From Bacteroidales bacterium (GTDB taxonomy: Bacteria; Bacteroidota; Bacteroidia; Bacteroidales; G3-4614), in NCBI GenBank assembly GCA_017559955.1, contig JAFYPQ010000026.1, positions 1 to 64,000 on the forward strand: a DNA stretch of 64,000 bases, read 5' to 3'. The notes beneath the pieces are model-generated. The model was given only the letters and a program-made list of their open reading frames with translations. It searched no databases and was not told the DNA's origin. The translations under genes were made by a program, and so were the position numbers. This document shows positions 44,360 to 52,914 of the stretch, in pieces (position 1 is the first letter of the stretch; every line of letters starts with the position of its first letter).

Positions 44360-47300
44360 TGAAGATAACAAAATATTTTATTCAGAAGCCCATTCTGTTT
44401 TGGTCGTTGGTTGTAGCTGTATTGATAGCCGGAACACTATCATTTATACAGATGCCCAAATTAGAAGACCCTGCCGTGTCGGCAAAACAGGCGAGGGTAG
44501 TAGTGCCATATCCCGGAGCAAGTGCTCACGATGTAGAGTTAAAGGTGGCACAATATATGGAAGATGAGTTACGAGCACTTCCTAATGTCGATAAGATAAA
44601 AACCGAGTGCCAAAACGGAATGGCAATCTTTACCGTCGAGTTTAAGATGACGGTATTAAATAAAGATTTAGAGCAACATTTCGATCTTTTGCGTCGTAAA
44701 GTAAATGATGCATCAATGCGTCTTCCGCAAGAGTGTTATTCGCCAATAGTTGTAGATGATATGATGGATGTTTACGGAATATTCTATTCCTTGACAGCAC
44801 CCGGATATGATTACAACGATATGTACAAGTATGCCAAATACCTACGACGAGAACTGTTGGATGTAGAAGGTGTAAAACGAATAAACATAGCCGGAAATCG
44901 TGATGAAGTAATAAATATAACACTCTCAAAAGAGCAGATAACTCGAAACGGAATAGTTCCGACACAAATAATGACGGCATTACAGTCGGCAGGAAAAACC
45001 GTAAACTCGGGACGTTACGAAACAGGTAGTGAGAGAATAGCAGTATATGTCGATTCTGATGTTGAAAACGAAGAGGATATACGCAATCTCTTAATCCAGA
45101 CAATGGACGGACGCAAATTGCGTTTAGGAGATATAGCAGAAGTAGAGCGAGCATATTCCGAGCCACAACGTAACGGATTTTTTGTAGGCGGAGAACCTGC
45201 ATTGGCAATATGTATTGCCATGGAGTCAAATGCAATAGTTCCCGATGTAGGAAAAGCCGTCGATGCTCGTTTGGCAGAAGCAATGAAACAACTACCTGTA
45301 GGCTTTGAAACCGATAAAATATTTTTTCAACCCGACAAAGTCGATACCGCAATATCATCATTTATGTTAAACCTATTAGAATCGGTAGGTATAGTAATAT
45401 TGGTGTTGATATTCACAATGGGATATCGAAGCGGATTGATAATAGGATTTGGATTGGTTCTTACGGTAGCAATATCATTCCCTATATTGTTGGTATGTGG
45501 AACAACCCTTCAACGAATTTCATTAGGAGCATTTATTGTAGCGATGGGAATGTTGGTCGATAATGCCGTCGTTATAATGGACGGAATACTTATCGATAAA
45601 AAGAGGGGATTACCACAAAGTGATTACCTATATCGTATAGGACGTAATACAGCAATGCCACTATTGGGAGCAACCGTGATAGCAGTATCAACATTTTTAG
45701 CAGTATTCCTTTCGCCCGATACAGCGGGAGAGTATGCAGGAGACCTCTTCCTTGTATTGTGTGTAAGCCTTATGGCGAGTTGGGTATTGGCACTTGTACA
45801 AGTTCCTATGTGTGCCAAAAGTTGGTTGCCAAAAAAAGAGAAAACAAGCGATGGTGTAATGAACTCGCCTGTTCATAAAGCAATACGCAAAACAATAGGC
45901 AAGTTGGTGGAATACAAGAAGACCACAATAGCTGTGTCGGCAGCGATACTATTGCTGTCTGTATTCGGAATGACAAAAGTAAAAAATCTCTTTTTCCCCG
46001 ATTTCGATTACAAACAATTTGTAGTAGAGTGTTATTTCCCTGCGACAACCAATCCCAATATAGTACGTGATAAATTATTGCAGATGAGCGACGACCTCTC
46101 AAAAAATCCCAATATCGAAAGAGTTGTGGCAAGTCAGGGGAGTGCCCCGGCATTCTATTGTTTGGTACGTCCTATGACGGTGGGAGGAGACTGCTATGGT
46201 GAGTTGTTAATTGATTGTAAAGACTATGATGCAGTAGTTGAAAACATCTCAAAAGTAAGAAACGAATTACGAGAAAAATACCCCGACGCATATATTCGTA
46301 CACGTAAGTATAACTTCTCTATATCGACATCACATACCGTAGAGGTAGAGTTTGCAGGTCCCGATCCTGCGGTATTACGCCAATTGAGTGCAAAAGCCGA
46401 AGATATAATGCGTAGCTGTAAATATGTCGATGCCTATTCGGTACAAAACAATTGGAAACCGGTAGGCAAATCGTTGGTGGCAGAATATATTCAACCCGAT
46501 GCACTAAGAGCCGGAGTAAATCGTGGAGATGTAGCCAATGCCCTAATGGCATCAGGCGACGGAATGCCTGTCGGAGTAATAAACGACCAAGACCGAATGG
46601 TAATGATAAATCTGCAAGTACGCAATGCCGACGGAAGTAAAATAACCAATGTCGAGGAGATACCTGTATGGAGTATGATGAATGTACATCTCACAAACGA
46701 CGATTTACAAAATGCACTATCGGGAGGTAATGCAATGACCGAATTGCAAGACAAAATGTTCCGTGCCACACCATTGAACAATGTAGTAAAAGATGTAAAT
46801 CTTACATGGGACGAAGATTTGATATATCGTTTAAACGGACGCAGAGTAATAGAGGCAGAGTGCGACCCGGATTTCAATAACGACAAAGCAACACCTGCAA
46901 AAGTAGTACAAGAGATAAAAGACGAAATAGAAGCAATTCAACTGCCCGCAGGATACACTATGCGTTGGGTAGGAGAGGGAGAGTTGCAAGGCGAAGCAAT
47001 CGGAAACCTTATGAAGTATGTACCTCTTACCGTATTTATAATATTGGCAATACTATTATTCTTGTTTAACAGTTGGCGAAAAGTAATACTTATAATTCTC
47101 TGTTTCCCGTTTGTCTTCTGCGGAATAGTAGCATTCCTGTTGATGTTTAATATGCCGTTGACCTTTATGGCAATAATCGGAATGTTGGGACTTATAGGAA
47201 TGATGGTAAAAAATGCCATAGTATTGGTCGATGAGATAAACCGCTTACAAGTAGAAGAGGGAGTAGAACCCTACAAAGCAGTAGTCGAAGCAACCGTATC

Positions 47301-47493
47301 ACGTGTACGTCCCGTGCTAATGGCATCACTCACAACAATAGTAGGAATGGTTCCGCTTGTCGGAGATCCAATGTATAGTTCAATGGCAGTAACAATAATG
47401 GGAGGATTAACCTTTGGAACAATCATTACATTAATATTGTTGCCAATACTATATACCGTATTATTCCGAATTAGAAAACCAAAAAATGCATAA
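44359..47493 (+). CDS. RND-family efflux pump permease
   Basis: A 1044-residue inner-membrane proton antiporter of the AcrB/HAE-1 superfamily with 12 membrane segments and two large periplasmic loops. Landmarks: N-terminal FIQKPILFWSLVVAVLIAG; TM4 GMLVDNAVVIMDG; the second-half NAIVLVDEINRL; TM11 VRPVLMASLTTIVGMVPL. TM4 keeps one of the two aspartates of AcrB (VDN rather than VDD), typical of many non-enterobacterial pumps. Substrates are unknown; the single-component DNA context with adaptor and TolC gives a complete tripartite system. Confidence 0.93.
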   Translation: MKITKYFIQKPILFWSLVVAVLIAGTLSFIQMPKLEDPAVSAKQARVVVPYPGASAHDVELKVAQYMEDELRALPNVDKIKTECQNGMAIFTVEFKMTVLNKDLEQHFDLLRRKVNDASMRLPQECYSPIVVDDMMDVYGIFYSLTAPGYDYNDMYKYAKYLRRELLDVEGVKRINIAGNRDEVINITLSKEQITRNGIVPTQIMTALQSAGKTVNSGRYETGSERIAVYVDSDVENEEDIRNLLIQTMDGRKLRLGDIAEVERAYSEPQRNGFFVGGEPALAICIAMESNAIVPDVGKAVDARLAEAMKQLPVGFETDKIFFQPDKVDTAISSFMLNLLESVGIVILVLIFTMGYRSGLIIGFGLVLTVAISFPILLVCGTTLQRISLGAFIVAMGMLVDNAVVIMDGILIDKKRGLPQSDYLYRIGRNTAMPLLGATVIAVSTFLAVFLSPDTAGEYAGDLFLVLCVSLMASWVLALVQVPMCAKSWLPKKEKTSDGVMNSPVHKAIRKTIGKLVEYKKTTIAVSAAILLLSVFGMTKVKNLFFPDFDYKQFVVECYFPATTNPNIVRDKLLQMSDDLSKNPNIERVVASQGSAPAFYCLVRPMTVGGDCYGELLIDCKDYDAVVENISKVRNELREKYPDAYIRTRKYNFSISTSHTVEVEFAGPDPAVLRQLSAKAEDIMRSCKYVDAYSVQNNWKPVGKSLVAEYIQPDALRAGVNRGDVANALMASGDGMPVGVINDQDRMVMINLQVRNADGSKITNVEEIPVWSMMNVHLTNDDLQNALSGGNAMTELQDKMFRATPLNNVVKDVNLTWDEDLIYRLNGRRVIEAECDPDFNNDKATPAKVVQEIKDEIEAIQLPAGYTMRWVGEGELQGEAIGNLMKYVPLTVFIILAILLFLFNSWRKVILIILCFPFVFCGIVAFLLMFNMPLTFMAIIGMLGLIGMMVKNAIVLVDEINRLQVEEGVEPYKAVVEATVSRVRPVLMASLTTIVGMVPLVGDPMYSSMAVTIMGGLTFGTIITLILLPILYTVLFRIRKPKNA

Positions 47494-47499
47494 ACCGAT

Positions 47500-48819
47500 A
47501 TGACAAGAATAAATAAAATAACAATAACAGCAGTTATCGCACTCTTCTCGCTGACAAACCTAAGAGCACAGCAAACACTATCATTATCACAAGAAGAATG
47601 CCGACAAAGAGCATTGGCATATAGTGAGGATGTAAAAAGGAGCGAGAATAAGATAGAGCAGGCACAAATCGACAAATATTCGACAGCAACAGCCTTTCTT
47701 CCCAAAATCGATGCTACCGGAATGGGAATATATATGACGCCGTTCGAAATGACCGATATGGGAGCAAAAATGCGAATGGACGGAGCATATATGGCAGGAG
47801 TATCTTTATTGCAACCAATCTATACCGGAGGAAAAATATTGACGGGAAGAAAAATGGCAAAGATGGGCGAAGAGGTGGCTCACGAACAACAACGAATGAC
47901 AAAGATGGATGTAATCGTTGATGCTGATAATGCCTACTGGACCTATCTCGCAGTAAGTCGCAAGGTAAAAATGATGGAGAGCTATTCACGACAAATGGAT
48001 ACCATCTACAATCAAACACAAGCGGCATTATCGGTAGGACTTGCAACAGAAAACGATATGCTCAGAGTCGAGGCAAAACGAAGCGAAATAAAGTATCAAA
48101 CACAAAAAGTACAAAACGGAGCAGACCTATGTCGAATGTCATTATGTCGGGTAATAGGTGTCGATTTCGAAACTAAGATAGAGTTGACCGATACCCTATT
48201 TATATCAAATCAACCAACCGTGTCGTTTAGTGATGATTTAACAACACGTCCCGAACTCAAACTGTTGCAAAAGAATGTTGACATAAACGAACAACAGATA
48301 AAAATGGTGCGTTCCGATATGTTGCCAACTATAGCCCTAACAGCTGGATACACCTACTTCGGAAATATAAAAATGGAGACAATGGTGCAAACCCCCACAG
48401 GATATATGCCATACACCAGCGAATTTAAAGGCGGAATAGGAACAGCAATGTTAGCCGTACAGATACCCATATTACATTGGGGCGAAGGATTTAAAAAAGT
48501 AAAAAAAGCACGTTTCGAATTAGAAAATGCCCAACTCGATCTTGAGAAAAACACAAAACTCTTAAACCTTCAAGTACAACAAGCAATACGCAATGTACAA
48601 GATGCATATCAAATGATCGAAACCGCAACATTGGCATTACGTCAAGCAGAAGAAAATCTGCGAGTTGTACAAAATCGATATCGAGAGTCAATGGCAACCC
48701 TCACCGATTTATTGGATGCACAATCGCAGTGGCAACAATCCGAAAGCAACTATATCGAAGCACAATCGCAATATAAAATTTACGAAACAGAATATCTGCG
48801 AGCAACAGGCAATCTATAG
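47500..48819 (+). CDS. TolC-family outer-membrane efflux protein
   Basis: 439 residues; signal peptide ~1-23 (LTNLRAQ). Two repeats of the TolC helical-barrel pattern are visible: LSLSQEECRQRALAYSEDVK with FLPKIDATGMGIYMTPF, and RPELKLLQKNVDINEQQIKM with MLPTIALTAGYTYFGN. The C-terminus QNRYRESMATLTDLLDAQSQ is characteristic. It is six bases downstream of the pump gene and ends the efflux operon. It gives the outer-membrane exit duct. Confidence 0.92.
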   Translation: MTRINKITITAVIALFSLTNLRAQQTLSLSQEECRQRALAYSEDVKRSENKIEQAQIDKYSTATAFLPKIDATGMGIYMTPFEMTDMGAKMRMDGAYMAGVSLLQPIYTGGKILTGRKMAKMGEEVAHEQQRMTKMDVIVDADNAYWTYLAVSRKVKMMESYSRQMDTIYNQTQAALSVGLATENDMLRVEAKRSEIKYQTQKVQNGADLCRMSLCRVIGVDFETKIELTDTLFISNQPTVSFSDDLTTRPELKLLQKNVDINEQQIKMVRSDMLPTIALTAGYTYFGNIKMETMVQTPTGYMPYTSEFKGGIGTAMLAVQIPILHWGEGFKKVKKARFELENAQLDLEKNTKLLNLQVQQAIRNVQDAYQMIETATLALRQAEENLRVVQNRYRESMATLTDLLDAQSQWQQSESNYIEAQSQYKIYETEYLRATGNL

Positions 48820-48839
48820 TTTTCAGTTGTGCCAACTAT

Positions 48840-48935
48840 GGTAACTAAGACAGCTAAGGTGGCTGTGGTAACTAAGCATTATTCCCTTAGTTATCTTAGC
48901 CACCTTAGTTACCTTAGCCAACTAACAACTAACAA
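48840..48935. repeat. Inverted array of 9-base repeats plus heptamers between convergent genes
   Basis: Units of exactly nine bases run without a break from 48841: gtaactaag, acagctaag, gtggctgtg, gtaactaag, cattattcc, cttagttat, cttagccac, cttagttac, cttagccaa. The second half is the reverse complement of the first, so a ~27-base imperfect hairpin forms around cattattcc. AACTAAC heptamers follow up to the next gene's stop. It may serve as a terminator for the convergent genes. Confidence 0.75.
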
Positions 48936-49484
48936 CTATTTGTTATGCACCACCATTTTTTTGCCGTGGCCCTTCATCTTACAACAGCTAACCGATAAAG
49001 GTTGAGAACATACCCTCTCTTTATATCCCTCGTAAGCAATCTTTTGAACAGGGTTAAGAGTCTCAACAAAACGCTCTTCAGCTTTCGCCTGTTTTCTAAT
49101 GTGTCGGCTCTTCATTGCCAGTTTCTCTTCGGGGTAGCTTGCCCTCTCTTTGCTCTCTATTAAATTCAGTTTATAGAGCTTCTCTGTCTGTTTGTTATTA
49201 AGGTGCAGCCTATGACGCATATTCTCGGTTTTATATTCAGCCCAATCTCTCGGAGTCATAGCATTACCTCTCTTTTCGGTAAGAACCCTGAAAACAGGAA
49301 TCTTCTCTTCTGTCATACTCACAATCGAGTCGTGTCCGTTATAGTTAATAATCTCCAAACTGTTCAGCGTTAAAGTATCCCTCACAACAACGCTTCGGTT
49401 TGTCTCTCGGTGTCGATTATTCTTAGCCTCTCCGTTAAAAGCAAAAACGGCAGAAAGGGCAACAATAAGATAAAGTTTTTCCAT
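48936..49484 (-). CDS. Small secreted hypothetical protein, Spy/CpxP-like helical layout
   Basis: 182 residues with a signal peptide (~1-20, FAFNGEAK). The mature part is strongly basic and mostly helical: RDWAEYKTENMRHRLHLNNK, QTEKLYKLNLIESKER and EERFVETLNPVQKIAYEGYK. The LNxxQ...LTPxQ-like spacing recalls Spy/CpxP periplasmic proteins and DUF4890, but the match is weak. Three cysteines cluster near the end (CSQPLSVSCC). Function unknown. Single gene on the - strand. Confidence 0.65.
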   Translation of the reverse strand: MEKLYLIVALSAVFAFNGEAKNNRHRETNRSVVVRDTLTLNSLEIINYNGHDSIVSMTEEKIPVFRVLTEKRGNAMTPRDWAEYKTENMRHRLHLNNKQTEKLYKLNLIESKERASYPEEKLAMKSRHIRKQAKAEERFVETLNPVQKIAYEGYKERVCSQPLSVSCCKMKGHGKKMVVHNK

Positions 49485-49545
49485 AAAAAAGTAATTGAAG
49501 TTTACTATAATACGTCAGGAAGAGAGAATTGTTCAAGAAAAAGAT

Positions 49546-49553
49546 TATTTTTG
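49546..49553 (+). promoter_or_regulatory. Possible -7 element for the DUF5009 gene
   Basis: TATTTTTG matches TAnnTTTG, 62 bases before the start codon. Confidence 0.4.
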
Positions 49554-49615
49554 CATAACTTTATAATTATAAACATATAAAATTACCTTCTACAGGGGAG
49601 GGTTATGGAGATGAT

Positions 49616-50743
49616 ATGCGTTTAGAATCACTTGATGTATTACGAGGTTTCGACCTTTTCTGTTTAGTGGTATTGGAGACAACACTGCACCCGTTGGCTC
49701 ACGCATTGGATAGCGAAACATTCAATCGTTTTATGTGGTGTTTCACTCATGTCGATTGGGAAGGCTTTTCGTCGTGGGATTTAGTAATGCCGCTATTCCT
49801 GTTTATGACCGGAATAACCATACCATTCTCTCTGTCGGCGGTAAAACGAGATAAAACCTATCCACGTTTGCCCATCTATAAAAGAATACTCAAACGCTTT
49901 ATAATATTGTGGATATTCGGAATGATATGTCAAGGCAATTTGCTTGGCTTAGACCCCACCCGAATATATCTCTATTCAAACACACTTCAAAGCATAGCAT
50001 TAGGATATTTAGTCTCATCGATACTTTTTATAAACCTAAAAACATCGGTACAAATAGTTATCTCAATAATGTTACTTATAATCTATTGGGCAATAATGCA
50101 ATTTGCATCGATAGAAGGATATGGCTCGGGAGATTACACCCCAACAGCCAATTTTGCCGAGTGGGTAGATAGAGTAGTGTTGGGGCGTTTCCGAGATATG
50201 GCAACCTTCTCTGCCGACGGCACAGTGCAATTCGCACCCTGGTACAACTACACGTGGATAGTAAGCTCTCTGAACTTTGTGGTAACAGTAATGTCGGGAA
50301 TGTTTGCAGGAATAATACTTAAATCGGCTAACTTTACAGCAAACAAGAAATTCAAACTCTTATTATTTATAGGAGTAGCATTAGTAGTTGTAGGATATAT
50401 TTTAGGTTTTGTACATCCCATAATCAAAAAACTATGGACAAGCTCGATGACCCTTTACAGCAGTGGTTGGTGTTATATACTAATGGCACTCTTCTATTGG
50501 ATAATCGACGTAAAAGGCTGTAAAAAACACACCCAACTATTAAAGATATACGGAATGAATTCCATTACCGCCTATATGCTTACCATAGTAGTAAATTTCA
50601 GCAGCATATCACAATCACTGTTGTATGGATTAGAACAATACACCGGAGCATATTACCCCTTTATAATAGCCCTCAGTAACTGCACAATCATATATCTCAT
50701 TCTCCGATATATGTATAAACACCAAATATATTTAAAGGTGTAA
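49616..50743 (+). CDS. DUF5009 / HGSNAT-like membrane acyltransferase
   Basis: A 375-residue membrane protein with about ten hydrophobic segments. The opening RLESLDVLRGFDLFCLVVLE and the following loop WEGFSSWDLVMPLFLFMTGI match DUF5009, related to human heparan-alpha-glucosaminide N-acetyltransferase and bacterial NagX. A conserved Asp/His pair early in the protein (ETTLHPLAH, FTHVDWEGFS) would be the acetyl-transfer site. It may move acetyl groups across the membrane onto amino sugars, which suits a glycan-degrading bacterium; this role is inferred. Single gene. Confidence 0.82.
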   Translation: MRLESLDVLRGFDLFCLVVLETTLHPLAHALDSETFNRFMWCFTHVDWEGFSSWDLVMPLFLFMTGITIPFSLSAVKRDKTYPRLPIYKRILKRFIILWIFGMICQGNLLGLDPTRIYLYSNTLQSIALGYLVSSILFINLKTSVQIVISIMLLIIYWAIMQFASIEGYGSGDYTPTANFAEWVDRVVLGRFRDMATFSADGTVQFAPWYNYTWIVSSLNFVVTVMSGMFAGIILKSANFTANKKFKLLLFIGVALVVVGYILGFVHPIIKKLWTSSMTLYSSGWCYILMALFYWIIDVKGCKKHTQLLKIYGMNSITAYMLTIVVNFSSISQSLLYGLEQYTGAYYPFIIALSNCTIIYLILRYMYKHQIYLKV

Positions 50744-50831
50744 ACTTAGTTTTCAACTTCGTTGCCCCTTTGGGGTAGTTTTTAGTTGTTAGTTTAAACG
50801 GAGTTGCACCTCAAGATGCGATTCAGTTATT
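50744..50831. repeat. Heptamer repeat with CCCC-TTTG-GGG hairpin after DUF5009
   Basis: GCCCCTTTGGGGTAG followed by TTTTTAGTTGTTAGTTT. An almost identical block (GCCCCTTCGGGGTAG, with TTTTTAGTTGTTAGTT) occurs at 54087-54140, so this is a dispersed intergenic element. Confidence 0.6.
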
Positions 50832-50903
50832 CTTATTAACTTAGTTGTCCTAATTATCCTACACATCTTAGTTACCCTAGTTATCTTCGTTCACTTATAC
50901 CCT
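50832..50903. repeat. Eight-unit 9-base tandem repeat (YTAGTTAYC type)
   Basis: Units: cttattaac, ttagttgtc, ctaattatc, ctacacatc, ttagttacc, ctagttatc, ttcgttcac, ttataccct. Shares its core with the inverted array at 48840. Confidence 0.65.
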
Positions 50904-50964
50904 AATAAAAACTAATAATAAAATAAAAAATAGTAAATAATAGCATAAGTTCTTTAATTTTTAT

Positions 50965-50972
50965 TAACTTTG
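50965..50972 (+). promoter_or_regulatory. -7 element of the structured RNA
   Basis: TAACTTTG matches TAnnTTTG exactly; transcription would begin near 50979. No -33 TTTG at the normal spacing. Confidence 0.5.
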
Positions 50973-50978
50973 TCGAGC

Positions 50979-51271
50979 ATATCGTTAGCAGAAACCCGAT
51001 ATGGGTTATGTGGGCGGGTGTGTTTTTTTGTTATTAAAGCGTTTACTTACGCACATTCTTGGTTTTTCGAAACTTCGCAACTTTCAACCAATATCAAGAA
51101 TGAAGCAATGGTAGATGCCTAAGTGGATATGTTTTTGCAGTTGTGTATTCTTATACACAACAAATTTTACATATCAGCGTGAGGTTTCTGCGTTGCTCGT
51201 TCTATGATTGGTGGGCAGCGAAGGCCTCGAAAAGCGGGATGAGCAACAGTACAGGCTCTCACGCTTTTTTT
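50979..51271 (+). ncRNA. Putative ~290-nt structured RNA, unknown family
   Basis: No ORF of useful size spans this stretch, but nested inverted repeats do. Early: CATATCG (50978-50984) can pair with CGATATG (50997-51003), competing with AACCC/GGGTT (50993-51007). Hairpin A: ATTCTTG (51055-51061) with CAAGAAT (51095-51101), inner TTGGTT/AACCAA. Hairpin B: GATATG/CATATC (51126-51175) enclosing a perfect GTTGTGTAT/ATACACAAC. Hairpin C: AGCGTGAG (51176-51183) with CTCACGCT (51258-51265), enclosing GTTGCTC/GAGCAAC, followed by a T run. The last helix is a Rho-independent terminator. It could be a stand-alone sRNA or a long leader controlling the CsgG-like genes. I could not match it to 6S RNA, SRP RNA, tmRNA, RNase P or a known riboswitch. 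Confidence 0.6.
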
Positions 51272-51279
51272 ATGTATGC

Positions 51280-51301
51280 CGCCATTAGTGGGCCGATGGC
51301 G
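51280..51301 (+). promoter_or_regulatory. Small 5'-UTR hairpin before the first CsgG-like gene
   Basis: CGCCAT (51280-51285) pairs with ATGGCG (51296-51301), 25 bases before the start codon; it could modulate translation after the RNA terminator. Confidence 0.4.
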
Positions 51302-51325
51302 AGGAAATAATAAAACATATCAAAG

Positions 51326-51805
51326 ATGAAAACAAAAATTTTTCTATTAGTTGCATTAATCGCATTACTTCCTGTATGTGCATCGGCTCAGTTTTATAAA
51401 ATTAAAAAAGTAGCCATAACAGAAGTTGTTGACAGAAGCAGTGATGGCGAATTAAGTGAAGGAACAAAAACCTTTATCCGCAGTGCTTTAACCGATGCCA
51501 TAACCAATTCTGAAGGTTACGAAGGTTATGCCACAATCAGTTTTACAGCACTTGACGTAAACTTTTCTAAAACAGGAAATATCTCATCGATAACACTAAC
51601 ACATGTACGAAAACAGATGATGGAGTATATCCTTGTCTCAGAGGTTACACCATTAAGTAAAACTACAGCATTGTTGAGTGCTCGTATAATACGTACATCT
51701 GACGGAAAAATAGTAGCATCATCATCACAAGAAACATCTGCCGATATCGACTACTTGCGTAGTGCATGTAACAGCCTTGCATATAAATTGGTGGGAGCAA
51801 TTTAA
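51326..51805 (+). CDS. Secreted CsgG/LpoB-like protein, paralogue 1
   Basis: 159 residues; signal peptide ~1-21 (PVCASAQ). The mature sequence VAITEVVDRSSDGELSEGTK, FIRSALTDAITNSEGYEGY and MMEYILVSEVTPLSKTTALL, with SARIIRTSDGKIVAS, has the alpha/beta pattern of CsgG/LpoB/FlgO-type periplasmic domains. It is the first of four paralogues in a row. Nucleotide similarity to paralogue 3 is high near both ends, so duplication is fairly recent. It has no lipobox, unlike paralogue 2. Likely periplasmic; function unknown. Confidence 0.7.
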   Translation: MKTKIFLLVALIALLPVCASAQFYKIKKVAITEVVDRSSDGELSEGTKTFIRSALTDAITNSEGYEGYATISFTALDVNFSKTGNISSITLTHVRKQMMEYILVSEVTPLSKTTALLSARIIRTSDGKIVASSSQETSADIDYLRSACNSLAYKLVGAI

Positions 51806-51811
51806 ACAAAT

Positions 51812-51858
51812 AAAGAGGCCGACTATTGCCCTAAAAGCACTTTTTAGTCGGCCTCTTT
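51812..51858 (+). terminator. Hairpin terminator after paralogue 1
   Basis: AAAGAGGCCGACTA (51812-51825) pairs perfectly with TAGTCGGCCTCTTT (51845-51858). The T run is short (TTTC), so termination may be partial. A second hairpin (AGTGTGTG/CGCACACT, 51891-51931) precedes the next gene. Confidence 0.7.
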
Positions 51859-51952
51859 CAAGATAATATCGGCTATTTTCAAATAATGTCAGTGTGTGGT
51901 TATATCTCTGAGAAAAGAATAAACGCACACTCATAATAAAATTATATCAAAA

Positions 51953-52396
51953 ATGAGAGCAAAACTCTTTCTATTGGTTATAATGGTTGCATTATTATCA
52001 TCGTGTGCAACAATACAAAATAGCGAACCAAAAAAAGTAGTTATAACCGAGGTGGTAGATGCAAGTGGAGAAGTAAGTGAAGGAACAAAAGATTTTATAC
52101 TTAATGCCTTAACCGATGCATTAAAAAGAACTGAAACTGAGGGTTACGATGTATATACAACATCTCCAATTATCGACCAAACACTGCAACCACAAATAGA
52201 TTATATACTTACAACCAAAATAACCTTATTATCTAAAGAAACCGTTTTATTGAGAGCCGAAATAGTAGAAGCATCAACAGCAAGAATCGTATCATCATCA
52301 TCAGTATCGGCACGAGCCGATATAAAATATATGCGTGAGGCAAGCAAAGAATTAACAAATAAGTTGATTTCATCTCTCAAAAAGCAAGTAAAGTAA
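51953..52396 (+). CDS. CsgG/LpoB-like lipoprotein, paralogue 2
   Basis: 147 residues. Unlike its neighbours it has a lipobox (LSSC, Cys ~18), so it is membrane-anchored. Shares KKVVITEVVDASGEVSEGTK, ILNALTDALKRTETEGYDVY and DYILTTKITLLSKETVLLRA with paralogues 1 and 3, but lacks about 10 residues of the central loop. 21 bases separate it from paralogue 3, so these two and the FISUMP gene probably share a transcript. Confidence 0.7.
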   Translation: MRAKLFLLVIMVALLSSCATIQNSEPKKVVITEVVDASGEVSEGTKDFILNALTDALKRTETEGYDVYTTSPIIDQTLQPQIDYILTTKITLLSKETVLLRAEIVEASTARIVSSSSVSARADIKYMREASKELTNKLISSLKKQVK

Positions 52397-52417
52397 TTTA
52401 TCATACCAAATTCAAAG

Positions 52418-52891
52418 ATGAAGATTAAATTTATTCTATTGGTTGCATTATTTGCATTATTGCCATTAAGTGTAACTGCACAATTTTATAAAGCAAAAAA
52501 AGTAGCCATAACCGAAGTTGTAGATGCAAGTGGAAAAGTATCCGAAGCGACAAAGAAACTTTTTCGTACTACATTAATCGATGCAATAACAAACTCAGAA
52601 AGTTATGAGGCATATACTCAAATCAGTTTTGTGTCGTTAGAATTAAACTTCGATAAAACAGGCAACATCGCATCCTCAACATTCGAGTATGTAAAACAGC
52701 AAGAGATGTCGTACATTCTTGTCTCAAAAATATCTCCTATTGGTAAAAATTTACTTTTACTGAGTGCCCAAATAATAGAAACCTCAACAGGCAAAATAGT
52801 AGCATCATCATCAGTAAACACAAATACAAAATCAAGTAGTTTGCGAAAAGCATCAAAACAACTATCAAATAAATTGCTAAACTCAATCTAA
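52418..52891 (+). CDS. Secreted CsgG/LpoB-like protein, paralogue 3
   Basis: 157 residues; signal peptide ~1-21 (LSVTAQ). Closest to paralogue 1 (QFYKAKKVAITEVVDASGKV, LIDAITNSESYEAYTQISFV, SYILVSKISPIGKNLLLLSA). Followed after 23 bases by the fourth, longer member. Function unknown; the family's known members (CsgG, LpoB, FlgO) form or regulate envelope assemblies. Confidence 0.7.
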   Translation: MKIKFILLVALFALLPLSVTAQFYKAKKVAITEVVDASGKVSEATKKLFRTTLIDAITNSESYEAYTQISFVSLELNFDKTGNIASSTFEYVKQQEMSYILVSKISPIGKNLLLLSAQIIETSTGKIVASSSVNTNTKSSSLRKASKQLSNKLLNSI

Positions 52892-52914
52892 AACAAGAAT
52901 TAAAAAAAAAGAAT

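Noticed and set aside
44642-45361. A 239-codon open frame on the - strand inside the RND pump gene
   Set aside because: Leucine/arginine-rich shadow translation of a well-identified pump; no start context, no family resemblance.
48840-48935. CRISPR array
   Set aside because: The repeats are 9 bases without spacers and are inverted in the middle; no cas gene nearby.
51103-51130. Resemblance of 'gtagatgcctaagtgg' to the 5' end of 23S rRNA
   Set aside because: Only about a dozen bases match and no further rRNA sequence follows; taken as chance.
50744-51325. tRNA, tmRNA, SRP RNA, RNase P RNA or a known riboswitch in the largest intergenic gaps
   Set aside because: None of the landmark motifs (T-loop GTTCGAAYC, SRP GGAAGCAG, RNase P GAGGAAAGTCC) were found.
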